DNA of 64,000 nt from assembly GCA_020741775.1 (NCBI GenBank), contig DYYG01000026.1:1-64000 (forward strand), given 5' to 3'. The DNA is from Methylorubrum populi. GTDB lineage: Bacteria; Pseudomonadota; Alphaproteobacteria; Rhizobiales; Beijerinckiaceae. Below, piece after piece: positions 18,112-27,994 of the stretch (position 1 is its first letter; every line of letters begins with the position of its first letter). The notes under the pieces are model-generated. The model was not told the origin of the DNA and searched no databases. It saw only the letters and a list, made by a program, of their open reading frames with translations. The position numbers were made by a program, and so were the translations under genes.

Positions 18112-20475
18112 ATGCCGGGGGCGGTCTCCGCGTCCCTGTCCGCGCGCGCGCGCGCGGACACGATCCTTGGGATCCAGCGTACGACCGGCACGGCTCAGGC
18201 TCGCCTTATCCGAGCCGAGACTTGGCTGCGCTACGCTCTGCCCGCCCTGCTGGCGGCCTTCATGCTGACGCTGGTCGGCGTGGCGGTCATGCAGCTGTGC
18301 GGACGCCACGAGGAGGCGACACGCGTCGCCACCCGCGAGACCGAAGCCTTCGCCCGGCTCACCGCCCTGGCCCTGGCCGACGCCTCGGCCTCCGCTGAGG
18401 CGGAGTTGGAGCGTGTGCTGCCGGTGCATCTGCTGCCCGCTGGCAGCAAGATCCTGGTGATCGCTCCGTCAGGAAAGATCCGCCGCGCCTATCCCAGCCC
18501 CATCGCCGCCGACACCTTCGCCAGCTACCTCGCCGAGGGCGAGCCCATCGCGATCCTCGGCGAGAGCGCCGGAGCGATGACCGTCAGCCTGCAGGCCGGC
18601 GGGCAGGCCATCGTCGCAGCACGGCGCCTGCCCGACGACCTCGGCCAAATCGCCGTGGTGCATCCGCTCGAACCGATCGAGAGCGAGTGGTGGCGGCTGC
18701 TCTGGAACCAGACCGTCACCCTGATGGCGATCAGCCTCGTTCTGACGGGCACGGCGGCCGCCTACATCCTGCAGACGCGGCGGGCCCAGGCGGCGGACGA
18801 GGTGTGCGATCTCGTCAAGCAACGCCTCGACACCGCCCTCGGACGCGGGCGCTGCGGCCTCTGGGACTGGGATATCGCCCGGGGCACGATCTTCTGGTCC
18901 GACTCGATGTACACCCTGCTGGGCTACACACCGGAGAAGGATCTGCTCTCCTTCGGCGATGTGAACGCGCTGCTCCATGCCGAGGATGGCGACCTCTACA
19001 GCCTCGCGCGCCATCTCGCTGCGAGCCACGCCACGGTCGACCACGAATTCCGCATCCGGGACGCCTCGGGCGAGTGGATCTGGCTGCGCACCCGCGCCGA
19101 GATCGTCGAGGACGGCATCGACGGCAGCCGCCATCTCGTCGGCATCGCCATGGACGTCACCGAACAGCGTCGGCTCGCCGAGTTCACCGCCACTGCGGAT
19201 ATGCGCCTGCGCGACGCGGTCGAGGCGATCTCCGAGGCCTTCGTCCTGTGGGATGCCAGCAACCGGCTGGTGCTGTGCAATTCCAAATTTCGCGCCCTGC
19301 ACGCCCTTTCCAGCGAGGATGCGGTGCCGGGCCGGCGCTACGACGAGATCATGGGCCGCGGCGCCCTCCCCCCGGTGCGGCGCGGCATTCCGGGCGCGGA
19401 CCGCGGCACCTCGCGCACCTTCGAGCTGGAATTGACCGATGGCCGCTGGCTTCAGGTCAGCGAGCGGCGCACCAAGGACGGGGGCTATGTCTCGGTCGGC
19501 ACCGACATCACCAGCCTCAAGCGCCATCAGGAACAGCTCGTCGCCTCCGAGCGGGAGCTGATCGAGACGGTCAAGGATCTGAAGCGGTCCCGCCGCACCC
19601 TGGAACTGCAGACCCAGCAACTCGCCGATCTGGCCGAGCAGCATCTCGATCAGAAGGCCCGGGCCGAGATCGCCAACCAAGCCAAATCCGAGTTCCTGGC
19701 CAATATGAGCCATGAGCTGCGCACGCCGCTCAACGCCATCATGGGTTTCGCCGAGCTGATGGAGAGCGAGGTCTACGGCGCCCTCGGCTCGCCCCGCTAC
19801 GCCGATTACTGCCGCGATATCCAGCAGAGCGGCACCTACCTCCTCTCGGTCATCGACGACATCCTGCACATGTCGCGCATCGAGGCGAGGCGGGTGAAGC
19901 TCGTACGCCGCGACCTCGCCCTCGAACCCGCGATCACGTCGGCGCTGCTGCTGGTCTCCAAGGAGGCTGCCGCCAAATCCGTGTCCATCGATGTCGAGCT
20001 GGCGCCCGAACTGCACATCCTGGCCGATGAACGGGCCCTGCAGCAGATCCTGCTCAACATCATCCAGAATGCGGTGAAGTTCACGCCGGAGCGAGGCCGC
20101 GTCTCCCTGCGCGGCCGCTCCTGCAACGGCTTCGTCCACCTGTTCATCGGCGATACCGGGATCGGCATCCCGAAATCCGCTCTGTCCAAGCTCGGCCAGC
20201 CCTTCGAGCAGGTCGAGACCAACCTCACCCGCAGCTACAAGGGCTCCGGTCTCGGCCTCGCCATCGCCCGCTCCACGGCCGAGCTGCATGGCGGTTCGGT
20301 CCGCATCCGCTCCGAGGAAGGGATCGGGACCCTGGTGCTGGTGCGCCTGCCGATGCCGACGCCCGCGCGCCTCGCCGAAGTCGCCGGCGAGGCCGAGCGC
20401 GATGCCCTCACGGCGATCTGCGAGATGACCGGCGCGAGCCGGGCGAAGAGCCCGATCCCGGTGCCGGCGCTCTAA
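18112..20475 (+). CDS. Membrane PAS-domain sensor histidine kinase
   Basis: A 787-residue kinase. The ATG start is preferred because GAGGTG precedes it by about 6 bases; the frame is open upstream to 17926 without a ribosome binding site. Two membrane helices (about 41-63 and 195-220) flank a periplasmic sensor region. They are followed by a PAS/PAC domain (about 235-360, with [14 protein letters not shown]), a second PAS-like region, a coiled segment, and the HisKA domain with phospho-acceptor H534 in [13 protein letters not shown]. The HATPase part has the N box [16 protein letters not shown] and GSGLGLAI. The kinase core resembles PleC/DivJ-type alphaproteobacterial kinases. No response regulator is adjacent. 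Confidence 0.88.
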   Translation: MPGAVSASLSARARADTILGIQRTTGTAQARLIRAETWLRYALPALLAAFMLTLVGVAVMQLCGRHEEATRVATRETEAFARLTALALADASASAEAELERVLPVHLLPAGSKILVIAPSGKIRRAYPSPIAADTFASYLAEGEPIAILGESAGAMTVSLQAGGQAIVAARRLPDDLGQIAVVHPLEPIESEWWRLLWNQTVTLMAISLVLTGTAAAYILQTRRAQAADEVCDLVKQRLDTALGRGRCGLWDWDIARGTIFWSDSMYTLLGYTPEKDLLSFGDVNALLHAEDGDLYSLARHLAASHATVDHEFRIRDASGEWIWLRTRAEIVEDGIDGSRHLVGIAMDVTEQRRLAEFTATADMRLRDAVEAISEAFVLWDASNRLVLCNSKFRALHALSSEDAVPGRRYDEIMGRGALPPVRRGIPGADRGTSRTFELELTDGRWLQVSERRTKDGGYVSVGTDITSLKRHQEQLVASERELIETVKDLKRSRRTLELQTQQLADLAEQHLDQKARAEIANQAKSEFLANMSHELRTPLNAIMGFAELMESEVYGALGSPRYADYCRDIQQSGTYLLSVIDDILHMSRIEARRVKLVRRDLALEPAITSALLLVSKEAAAKSVSIDVELAPELHILADERALQQILLNIIQNAVKFTPERGRVSLRGRSCNGFVHLFIGDTGIGIPKSALSKLGQPFEQVETNLTRSYKGSGLGLAIARSTAELHGGSVRIRSEEGIGTLVLVRLPMPTPARLAEVAGEAERDALTAICEMTGASRAKSPIPVPAL
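18137..18160. repeat. Perfect palindrome with (CG)8 tract inside the kinase gene
   Basis: A 24-base perfect palindrome with a run of eight CG dinucleotides (18141-18156) at its centre lies at codons 9-17 of the sensor kinase. The tract encodes Ala-Arg repeats. In mRNA it can fold into a strong hairpin close to the start codon, and a dinucleotide run in a coding region can in principle change length and shift the frame. Confidence 0.8.
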
Positions 20476-20484
20476 GAAGGACGC

Positions 20485-20504
20485 CGACGGGCCGGGGCCC
20501 GCCG
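20485..20504. terminator. Inverted repeat between convergent genes
   Basis: A 9-base stem with one mismatch (cgacgggcc / ggcccgccg, 2-base loop) lies between the ends of the kinase gene and zwf. There is no T-tract, so it is only a candidate bidirectional terminator. Confidence 0.4.
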
Positions 20505-20527
20505 GGTGCCTTAAGCTCCATGCGGAA

Positions 20528-22006
20528 TCAGCCGATCTCCTCGTGCCAGGTGCGGCCGTCGCGCTCGATCAGGGCGATCGAGGCGGTCGGTCCCCAGCTG
20601 CCGGAGGCGTAGGGGCGCGGCGGCTCGGGGCGGTCGGCCCACGCCTTGAGCAACGTATCCGCCCAGGCCCAGGCCACCTCCACCTCGTCGCGGCGCATGA
20701 ACAGCGTGGCGTTGCCGCGCACCACATCCATCAGCAGGCGCTCATAGGCATCGGGATAGCGCTGCTTGAAGGTTTCCTCGAAGGAGATGTCGAGATTGGT
20801 CGGGCGCAGGCGCATGCCGCCGGGCCCCGGATCCTTCGTCATCACTTCGAGCTTCATCCCCTCCTCCGGCTGCAGACGGATGACGAGACGGTTCGGCTCG
20901 CGCCCGAAGGATTCCGCCGGGAAGATCGAGAAGGGCGAGGCGCGAAACTGCACCACGATCTCGGACAGCTTCTTCGGCAACCGCTTGCCGGTGCGGATAT
21001 AGAAGGGCACGCCCGCCCATCGCCCGCTGCGCACCTCGAGCTTGAGGGCGACGAAGGTTTCCGTCCGGCTGGGGGCGTCGCCGTCGAGATCGGCCTGATA
21101 GCTTTCGACCGGACGGCCGTTCACCGCCCCGGCCGCGTATTGGCCCCGCACCGTCACGCTCTGCACATCGGCCGCCGTGATCGGCTTCAGGGCGCGCAGC
21201 ACCTTCAGCTTCTCGTCCCGCACCGAATTCGCATCGAGGGAGATCGGGCTCTCCATCGCGGTCAGGCAGAGCAGTTGAAGGATATGGTTCTGCACCATGT
21301 CCCGCAGGGCACCGGAGGTGTCGTAATACCCCCCACGCCCCTCGACGCCGACGGTTTCGGCGACGGTGATCTGGACGTGGTCGATCACGTCGGCATTCCA
21401 GAGCCGCTCGAAGATCGTGTTGGCGAAGCGCAGGGCCAGCAGGTTCTGGACCGTCTCCTTGCCGAGATAATGGTCGATCCGGAAGATCTGGCTTTCGGGA
21501 AACACCGCGCCGACCGCGTCATTGATGGCGCGGGCGGATTTCAGATCCTTCCCGATCGGCTTCTCCAGCACGACGCGGCTCTGCTCGCCGATCAGCCCGT
21601 AGCGATCGAGATTCCGGCAGATCGTGCCGTAGAGGTCGGGCGCGGTGGCGAGATAATAGGGGCGGATCCGATCCGGCCGCTCCTCCAGCATCGCCTTCAG
21701 ATCCTCCCACCCCTCGTCGCCCAGGGCATCGACGGCGACGTAGAACAGATGGTCGAGAAAGCCGGCGAGCTTGATCTCGTCGATCTCGGCGGCCGGCACG
21801 AAGCTCTTGAGCGCGTCGCGGGCGCGCTCGCGAAATTCCTCCACCGACATATGGCTGCGCGACGCGCCGATAATGCGGCTCGATTCGGGAATCTGCGCGT
21901 CGCGGAATCGTTGATAGAGCGCGGGCAGAAGCTTGCGCTGGGTCAGGTCACCGGTTGCGCCGAAGACGACGTAATCGAAGGGCGAGACGGGGATGATGGT
22001 GGCCAA
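20528..22006 (-). CDS. zwf: Glucose-6-phosphate 1-dehydrogenase
   Basis: A 492-residue enzyme that oxidises glucose-6-phosphate to 6-phosphogluconolactone with NAD(P)+, feeding the Entner-Doudoroff and pentose-phosphate routes. The coenzyme-binding GATGDL is at 16-21 and the substrate/catalytic motif RIDHYLGKE at 176-184 (His179). The full family length is present. No pgl or edd gene is next to it. Confidence 0.96.
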   Translation of the reverse strand: MATIIPVSPFDYVVFGATGDLTQRKLLPALYQRFRDAQIPESSRIIGASRSHMSVEEFRERARDALKSFVPAAEIDEIKLAGFLDHLFYVAVDALGDEGWEDLKAMLEERPDRIRPYYLATAPDLYGTICRNLDRYGLIGEQSRVVLEKPIGKDLKSARAINDAVGAVFPESQIFRIDHYLGKETVQNLLALRFANTIFERLWNADVIDHVQITVAETVGVEGRGGYYDTSGALRDMVQNHILQLLCLTAMESPISLDANSVRDEKLKVLRALKPITAADVQSVTVRGQYAAGAVNGRPVESYQADLDGDAPSRTETFVALKLEVRSGRWAGVPFYIRTGKRLPKKLSEIVVQFRASPFSIFPAESFGREPNRLVIRLQPEEGMKLEVMTKDPGPGGMRLRPTNLDISFEETFKQRYPDAYERLLMDVVRGNATLFMRRDEVEVAWAWADTLLKAWADRPEPPRPYASGSWGPTASIALIERDGRTWHEEIG

Positions 22007-22232
22007 GCACGGCTCCCATGATTCGCACGGGGTTCGAGGCGCGACCGACGGACCGTGCCGCCCGCGCCTTCCGCCAGGAGGATCGCCGGTTCACCCGGCG
22101 CCGCCCGGCCGAGTGGGGTTATCGGTTCCGGGCGAAGTCTTGCAAGCCCGGTGCAAATGCACCGCCGCATGACACACGCGAACGAGCCGCTTCTGTCACT
22201 CGCTGCCACGGGGCCGGATGAGGCCGGTCGGC

Positions 22233-22655
22233 TCAATCGCCGAAGGAATGGCCGCGTCGCGACCCGATGGAATGGTAATCCTGCGTCGTCGTCGCGGCCG
22301 TCGCCTTCTTCTCTTCGGACTGAGGCAACTTAGCGATTCGATCGATGCGCACACCGGCGTAATTGCCCCGGCGCCAGGCCAGAGTCACCCGGAGCACGAA
22401 ATCCCGGCCCACGATCTTCAGCATGAAGGACGAGGGCAGCTCGTAAGTCTCGGGCACGCCGAGCTTGGCGCCGGATTTTGAGATGTCCTTGATATTACAA
22501 GGAATCTCGGTTCCATCGAACAATCGGATGATCGCGATCCAGTTGGTCGCAGACCGTTCCTCTCGTCGCGCGATGTGACCGGGCGCGGCGGGCCTCTCAT
22601 TTCCTTCCGGCGTGAGGAAGGCAAGATCGGTCGGTTGAGGGAGAAAGTCCGGCAT
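22233..22655 (-). CDS. PilZ-domain protein
   Basis: A 140-residue cytosolic protein with the c-di-GMP binding signature of PilZ domains: RxxxR at 30-34 (RREER) and DxSxxG at 57-62 (DISKSG), followed by beta strands such as FVLRVTLAWRRGNYAGVRI. It is probably a single-domain c-di-GMP effector. No diguanylate cyclase, pilus or flagellar gene is adjacent, so its target is unknown. Confidence 0.85.
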   Translation of the reverse strand: MPDFLPQPTDLAFLTPEGNERPAAPGHIARREERSATNWIAIIRLFDGTEIPCNIKDISKSGAKLGVPETYELPSSFMLKIVGRDFVLRVTLAWRRGNYAGVRIDRIAKLPQSEEKKATAATTTQDYHSIGSRRGHSFGD

Positions 22656-22944
22656 CGACGCTACAGCGTGGCAATCTCAAGTTCCATTAGCGGAAGAGTG
22701 TTGACACAAAATGTGCAAACGAACGCGCCGCCGCTGGTGCCGCTTTTGCCTGCCGCGCTAAAGCTCTCTATTTAGCCGGTTTTGATTGCTGCTGCGGCGC
22801 AATAAAGACGCCTGTGATCTTGCATTGCAAAAACTCTTCGCCATGAAATTGAGCAAAGAATGTTCTTGCCAGGGCTGAACGGCAGATTAATTTAGCGGCT
22901 ATTGTGACGCGTCCGATGTTCGACCCCTGACAGGGAGCGGTCCC

Positions 22945-23106
22945 ATGTCCGAGCTCATCCGCGTGAAACCGACCCAGGACGGCACCTATACCGTCTATCG
23001 TGGGTCCCTCGCTCTCGTTGCGGGCCTTACAAGGCTGCAAGCCGAGCGTTACGAAGCCAGTATCGCGCGCCATCCGCGCGCGGTCTCGCCCGTCATGGGC
23101 CTCTGA
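22945..23106 (+). CDS. Small hypothetical protein (53 aa)
   Basis: A short frame beginning MSELIRVKPTQDGTYTVYRG and ending in VSPVMGL, preceded by AGGGAG at good spacing. It is basic, has no signal peptide or membrane helix, and resembles no domain I can name. The good ribosome binding site and the low-GC promoter-like stretch upstream (22680-22900) are the main reasons to call it. Confidence 0.55.
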   Translation: MSELIRVKPTQDGTYTVYRGSLALVAGLTRLQAERYEASIARHPRAVSPVMGL

Positions 23107-23199
23107 ACACTTTCCAATGACCGTCGAGGGCGCGATTCCGGGCACGGAATTGCGCCCTTCACAATTTCGCGATCATTCCGCCGCTGACGGTCGTGGTAC

Positions 23200-23523
23200 T
23201 CAGGCCAGTTGGGTCTCGGCCTCGATCCAAGCCGCGGTGTCCGGATCGGCGCCGGCAACCGGCAGATGCAGAATGATCGGCGTCTCGTAGGGGTGGCGCT
23301 GCTTCAGGGCTGCTGTGAGAGCCTCCGCCAGCCCCTCCCGGCTTTTGACGAGGGCGACGACTTCCTCGCCGCGTTCCACGGCCCCCTTCCAGGCATAAAC
23401 CGATTGCATGCCCGGGATCACGTTGACGCAAGCGGCGAGGCGCGCGCGCACCAGATCCTCCCCGATCGCGAGCGCGGTCGGTGCATCGGGAAAGGTTGTG
23501 TAGACGAGGAGCGGTCGCTCCAT
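23200..23523 (-). CDS. cutA: CutA divalent-cation tolerance protein
   Basis: A 107-residue protein with the CutA1 signature: VYTTFPD at the start, [19 protein letters not shown] in the middle, and [13 protein letters not shown] near the end. The start at MERPLLVY is chosen because the open upstream extension is unlike the family and would overlap the nadK promoter region. CutA forms trimers; copper tolerance is the classical phenotype but its biochemical role is unsettled. It is divergent from nadK. Confidence 0.92.
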   Translation of the reverse strand: MERPLLVYTTFPDAPTALAIGEDLVRARLAACVNVIPGMQSVYAWKGAVERGEEVVALVKSREGLAEALTAALKQRHPYETPIILHLPVAGADPDTAAWIEAETQLA

Positions 23524-23624
23524 GCTATGGCTCCCCTCGGTGGGCTGGCACCCGTTGCGGATGCCTGGGCTCTCCCCGAGTGAGACCGGCTCGGCCTTCC
23601 CCGTCAACAGGGCTCGCATCACGG

Positions 23625-24395
23625 ATGCCGCGGCGCTTTTCACGGATCGCCTTCGTGGCGAGCCCCACGCCGGACGCGCGGGAGGCGGCGGACGCCTTGA
23701 TGCGCCGCTACGACCACGTCTCGCCCGAGGAGGCGGATGTCGTCGTCGCCCTCGGCGGTGACGGCCTGATGCTTCAGGTGCTTCACCGCTTCATGAACGC
23801 GCCGAAGCCGATCTACGGCATGAATCGCGGCACGGTCGGCTTCCTGATGAACGAGTTCCGGGAGGACGGGCTGCTCGACCGGCTGGAGGCCACCAAGCGC
23901 TCGACGATCCACCCGATGACCATGGTCGCCACCGATACGGAGGGGCGCAGCCACACGGCGCGGGCGATCAACGAGGTCTACATGCTGCGCCAGACCCACC
24001 AGACCGCCAAGCTGCGCGTCTCGGTGGACGACCATGTGCGCCTGCCGGAACTCATCGCCGACGGCATCCTCGCCGCCACGCCTGCGGGCTCGACGGCCTA
24101 CAATCTCTCCGTCGGCGGGCCGATTCTGCCGCTGAACGCCCACCTTCTGGCGCTCACGCCGATCTCGGCCTTCCGCCCCCGGCGCTGGCGCGGCGCGCTG
24201 CTACCGAATTATGCCCGCATCCGCATCGAGGTGATCGATGCCGAGCACCGCCCGGTCGCAGCGGTCGCCGACCATACGGAGTTCCGCCGGGTCTGCACGG
24301 TGGAGACCTGGCTCGACCACGCCACCAACCTCGTGCTGCTGCACGATCCCGGACACAGTCTGGAGGAGCGAATCCTGCGCGAGCAGTTCGGCTGA
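23625..24395 (+). CDS. nadK: NAD kinase
   Basis: A 256-residue enzyme making NADP+ from NAD+ and ATP. It carries GGDG at 44-47, [12 protein letters not shown], and [16 protein letters not shown]. The start at [13 protein letters not shown] fits the family; the open frame upstream overlaps cutA. Its length is the usual one for short alphaproteobacterial NAD kinases. Confidence 0.94.
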   Translation: MPRRFSRIAFVASPTPDAREAADALMRRYDHVSPEEADVVVALGGDGLMLQVLHRFMNAPKPIYGMNRGTVGFLMNEFREDGLLDRLEATKRSTIHPMTMVATDTEGRSHTARAINEVYMLRQTHQTAKLRVSVDDHVRLPELIADGILAATPAGSTAYNLSVGGPILPLNAHLLALTPISAFRPRRWRGALLPNYARIRIEVIDAEHRPVAAVADHTEFRRVCTVETWLDHATNLVLLHDPGHSLEERILREQFG

Positions 24396-24419
24396 GTCTT
24401 ACTCGGCCCGCCCCGGCAA

Positions 24420-24444
24420 GCGTCGCGATCCCGGATCGCGACGC
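24420..24444. terminator. Hairpin between convergent nadK and mltG
   Basis: A perfect 11-base stem (gcgtcgcgatc) with a 3-base loop lies in the 59 bases between the two convergent stop codons. It has no clear T-tract but is well placed to end transcription from both sides. Confidence 0.6.
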
Positions 24445-24454
24445 CGGCTTGGCT

Positions 24455-25849
24455 TCAGGGGTTGCGCAGAGCCGGTACAGTCTTCGGCGAACCGAGATCG
24501 TAGGTCTTGTTGCGCAGGGGATCGAGCTTGGTGCCCTCGGAAGCGTCGAAGGCCTTCGGCCGCTGACCGTCGGCGGGGGCTCCGTCGAGGGCCAGGGCCG
24601 AGTTCGAGCCCGGCGCGTAGGCGGACGCCCGGCCGGGCGTGCCGGCGGGTTGGGTCGCGTTCGGATCGGAAGCGTTCGGATCGATCTTGTCGACCGCACC
24701 GGCATCGGGCTGCTGCGATTGCTGGCGCGCGCGCTCGACCTGGCGCCAGCGGGTCACGTTGCGCTGGTGGCCTTCCAACGTGTCGGCGAAGGCGTGCCCG
24801 CCCGTGCCGTCGGCGACGAAATAGAGATCCTTGGTGCGCGACGGGTTGGCGACGGCCTCCAGGGCGGCGCGGCCGGGATTGGCGATTGGGCCGGGGGGAA
24901 GCCCCTCGATCACGTAGGTGTTGTAGGGGGTCGGCCGCTCGATCTCGGAGCGGAGAATTCCTCGCCCGAGGGTGCCGCGCCCGCCCACCAGACCATAGAC
25001 GATGGTCGGATCGGATTGCAGCTTCATCCGCTTGAGCAGACGGTTGACGAAGACGCCGGCCACCCGCGGGCGCTCGTCGGCGCGGCCGGTTTCCTTCTCC
25101 ACGATGGAGGCGAGTGTCACCATCTCGGCCGGCGTCTTCACCGGCACGTCGGCGCTGCGGCGCTGCCAGATCTGGCTCAGCACTTCGCGCTGCTTGGTGC
25201 GCATCAGGTTGACGATCTGCTGCCGGGTGGCGCCGCGCTCGAACTTATAGGTGTCGGGCAGGAGTGAGCCCTCGGGCGGCGTCTCGCCGATCTCGCCGGA
25301 GAGGATGTCGTTGTCGTTGAGGCGGGCGACGATCTGCTCCGAGGTCAGTCCCTCGGGGAAGGTGATCGCGTGCTGGACCTGACGGCCGTTGGTCAGGGTC
25401 TCGATCGTGTCCTTCACGCTGGCATGAGCCTTGAACACGTATTCGCCGTGCTTCAGCGGGCCCTTTCCGCCGAAACGGGCGGTCATCTCGAACAGGTTCG
25501 GATGGTCGATGACGCCCTCGCGGGCGAGGATCGTCGCGATTTCCGAGGTGCCGCTGCGATTGGGGATCACGACGACCTTGTCCGCCTGAAGCGGGCCGGG
25601 CTCGGACGCTTGGCGATTGATCAAGGTGAGCCCGACGAGGATGCCGAGGGCGAGCACGACGCCGAGGGTGAGGAAACCGCTGATGGTGGCGAGCAGGCCG
25701 CCCCGGCGGCGCTCCGGCTTCTCGGGCGGAGGCGGGGCGACGGTCGGCTTGATGGCCTCGCTCGGGCTGCGCGGCGACGGCCGGTTCGGCAGCGACGGCT
25801 CCTCGGGTGCGGGCGACGGCGACGGCGGCTCTTGTCGTCTGCGGAACAT
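24455..25849 (-). CDS. mltG: Endolytic murein transglycosylase MltG
   Basis: A 464-residue inner-membrane protein that cuts nascent glycan strands. A proline-rich cytoplasmic N-terminus and one membrane helix (about 51-77) precede the YceG-like periplasmic domain, which contains the catalytic-glutamate region LASIVEKETG and SDPTIVYGL. The C-terminus is a low-complexity tail of about 90 residues. The start is the ATG of MFRRRQEPP, with AGGA upstream. Its position downstream of fabF is conserved in many proteobacteria. Confidence 0.94.
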   Translation of the reverse strand: MFRRRQEPPSPSPAPEEPSLPNRPSPRSPSEAIKPTVAPPPPEKPERRRGGLLATISGFLTLGVVLALGILVGLTLINRQASEPGPLQADKVVVIPNRSGTSEIATILAREGVIDHPNLFEMTARFGGKGPLKHGEYVFKAHASVKDTIETLTNGRQVQHAITFPEGLTSEQIVARLNDNDILSGEIGETPPEGSLLPDTYKFERGATRQQIVNLMRTKQREVLSQIWQRRSADVPVKTPAEMVTLASIVEKETGRADERPRVAGVFVNRLLKRMKLQSDPTIVYGLVGGRGTLGRGILRSEIERPTPYNTYVIEGLPPGPIANPGRAALEAVANPSRTKDLYFVADGTGGHAFADTLEGHQRNVTRWRQVERARQQSQQPDAGAVDKIDPNASDPNATQPAGTPGRASAYAPGSNSALALDGAPADGQRPKAFDASEGTKLDPLRNKTYDLGSPKTVPALRNP

Positions 25850-26116
25850 CGGGATCCTGCTGTGGCCTCGCGGGCCCCTGCTGTGCGAAGGGCCGCCCGG
25901 GAGCATCTCAGCCCGCTCGCCGGACGGTCTTGAGCGAAACGATCACAGGAAGCGATCGAAGCCCTGGGCGACGGGAGATCCTTAAGCGGTTTTGTGGCGA
26001 AATAGGGTTGGCGCCCTCTCCGCCGGCAGGAAAGCCTTCGGCCGGGCGGCGCGACTGGCCACCACCCGAGCCATGCTCGTCACCCGAAAGCCGTCAGCGT
26101 GCTTCGGGTCGATGGG

Positions 26117-27379
26117 TCAGTCGACGCGCCGCATCAGCAGCGACGCGTTGGTCCCGCCGAAGCCGAAGGAGTTCGAGAGCACCGTGTCGACGCGCTTGCG
26201 CTTGGCCTCGTGCGGCACCAAGTCGATCTGCGTCTCGACGGAGGGATTGTCGAGGTTCAGGGTCGGCGGCATCACCCCGTCGCGGATCGCGAGCACGGAG
26301 AAGATCGCCTCGACCGCTCCGGCAGCGCCCAGCAGGTGGCCGATGGCGGATTTGGTGGACGACATCGAGACCTTGGAGGCCGATGCGCCGAGCAGACGCT
26401 CCACCGCCTTCAGCTCCAGCTCGTCGCCAAGAGGCGTCGAGGTGCCGTGGGCATTGATGTAATCGATCTCGGAGGGGTCGATGCCGGCCCGCTTCACCGC
26501 CGCCGTCATGCAGCGGAAGCCGCCGTCGCCATCCGGCGCCGGCGAGGTGATGTGGTAGGCGTCACCGGACAGGCCGTAGCCGATCACCTCGGCGTAGATC
26601 TTGGCGCCGCGGGCCTTGGCGTGCTCGTATTCCTCCAGCACGACGATGCCGGCGCCCTCGCCCATGACGAAGCCGTCACGGTCGCGGTCATAGGGCCGGG
26701 ATGCCTTGGTCGGCTGGTCGTTGTAGCCGGTCGAGAGGGCGCGGCAGGCGGCGAAGCCCGCGAGCGACAGCCGGTTGACCGGGGCCTCGGTGCCGCCGGC
26801 CACCATCACATCGGCATCGCCGAGGGCGATCAACCGAGAGGCATCACCGATGGCGTGAGCCCCGGTGGAGCAGGCGGTGACCACCGCGTGGTTCGGGCCT
26901 TTCAGCCCGTGCTGGATCGAGACCTGGCCCGAGGCCAGATTGATGATGCGGCCGGGAATGAAGAACGGCGAGATGCGCCGCGGGCCCTTCTCGTGCAGGG
27001 TCACCGAGGCGTCGTAAATGGTGCCGATACCGCCGATGCCGGAGCCGATCAGAACGCCGGTGGCTTCCTGGTCCGCATCGGATTTCGGGTGCCAGTCGGC
27101 ATCGTCGAGCGCTTGGCCGGCTGCGGCCATGGCGTAGACGATGAAAGGATCGACCTTGCGCTGCTCCTTCACTTCCATCCACGCATCGGGATTGAAGGTG
27201 CCGTTGGAGCCGTCACCGAAGGGAAGCGTGCAGGCGATCCGGCAGGCAAGATCGTCGGTTTGGAAGCCGGTCACGGCGGAAGCCCCGCTGTCGCCAGCGA
27301 TAAGACGGCTCCAGGTATGCTCGACGCTGCCACCCAGCGGCGTGACCATCCCGAGACCCGTGATCACCACCCGACGCAT
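26117..27379 (-). CDS. fabF: 3-oxoacyl-[ACP] synthase II
   Basis: A 420-residue KAS II that extends acyl-ACP with malonyl-ACP. The catalytic triad is visible: C170 in VVTACSTGAHAIG, H311 in NAHGTST, and H348 in SSTKSAIGHLLGAAG, with K343. It lies about 120 bases downstream of acpP on the same strand, in the standard fabD-fabG-acpP-fabF-mltG order. Confidence 0.97.
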   Translation of the reverse strand: MRRVVITGLGMVTPLGGSVEHTWSRLIAGDSGASAVTGFQTDDLACRIACTLPFGDGSNGTFNPDAWMEVKEQRKVDPFIVYAMAAAGQALDDADWHPKSDADQEATGVLIGSGIGGIGTIYDASVTLHEKGPRRISPFFIPGRIINLASGQVSIQHGLKGPNHAVVTACSTGAHAIGDASRLIALGDADVMVAGGTEAPVNRLSLAGFAACRALSTGYNDQPTKASRPYDRDRDGFVMGEGAGIVVLEEYEHAKARGAKIYAEVIGYGLSGDAYHITSPAPDGDGGFRCMTAAVKRAGIDPSEIDYINAHGTSTPLGDELELKAVERLLGASASKVSMSSTKSAIGHLLGAAGAVEAIFSVLAIRDGVMPPTLNLDNPSVETQIDLVPHEAKRKRVDTVLSNSFGFGGTNASLLMRRVD

Positions 27380-27496
27380 TGCCCGATCCCAACCGATCCA
27401 GAGTCCCCGAAGGACTTTCGTGCCTCAAAGGACTTTTGTGATTGAACAGAAACGGCGTGCGGGGCCTTGCGACCCCGCCCGCACGAGGACACCGCC

Positions 27497-27733
27497 TTAG
27501 GCGGAGTTCTTCTCCAGGAACTTGATCGCATCGCCGACCGTCTGGATGGTCTCAGCGGCGTCGTCCGGGATCTCGACGTTGAACTCCTCCTCGAACGCCA
27601 TCACCAGCTCGACGGTGTCGAGGCTGTCGGCGCCAAGATCGTCGATGAAGTTGGAGGCCTCGGTGACCTTCTCAGGCTCGACGCCCAGGTGCTCGACGAC
27701 GATCTTCTTCACGCGCTCGGCGATATCGCTCAT
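27497..27733 (-). CDS. acpP: Acyl carrier protein
   Basis: A 78-residue acidic protein with the phosphopantetheine site at S37 in [13 protein letters not shown]. It carries growing acyl chains for fatty-acid synthesis. The 260-base gap to fabG suggests that acpP has its own strong promoter, as is common. Confidence 0.98.
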   Translation of the reverse strand: MSDIAERVKKIVVEHLGVEPEKVTEASNFIDDLGADSLDTVELVMAFEEEFNVEIPDDAAETIQTVGDAIKFLEKNSA

Positions 27734-27994
27734 CGTTCTTGGTCCTCGTCTTTTCGATCGTGTTGGTGTGTGCTTCTGACGAAAGCGCCGTGGCCGCCCA
27801 CCCACTTCTGGGGTTTTTTCGAACGGCCGGTGTTCGATCGCGCGTGGTTTGGAAAAGCCGCAACCCGCTGAACCGTCAACTCCCCTGCACGGCTGAGCCG
27901 GGTGTTAACACAGGGTTTCCGCTCTGGCGAGGGGAGGTTCAGAAAGCGTTCATCGGCGTGGTTTTCCGGTCGGAAAGCTTCTCTGTGGATGCTC

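Noticed and set aside
20543-22021. 492-codon plus-strand frame opposite zwf
   Set aside because: zwf is unmistakable on the other strand; the mirror frame is Arg/Gly/His-rich with no domain.
27801-27819. Short hairpin with T6 in the acpP upstream region
   Set aside because: Only a 4-5 base stem, and the T-run is on the strand that carries no gene there.
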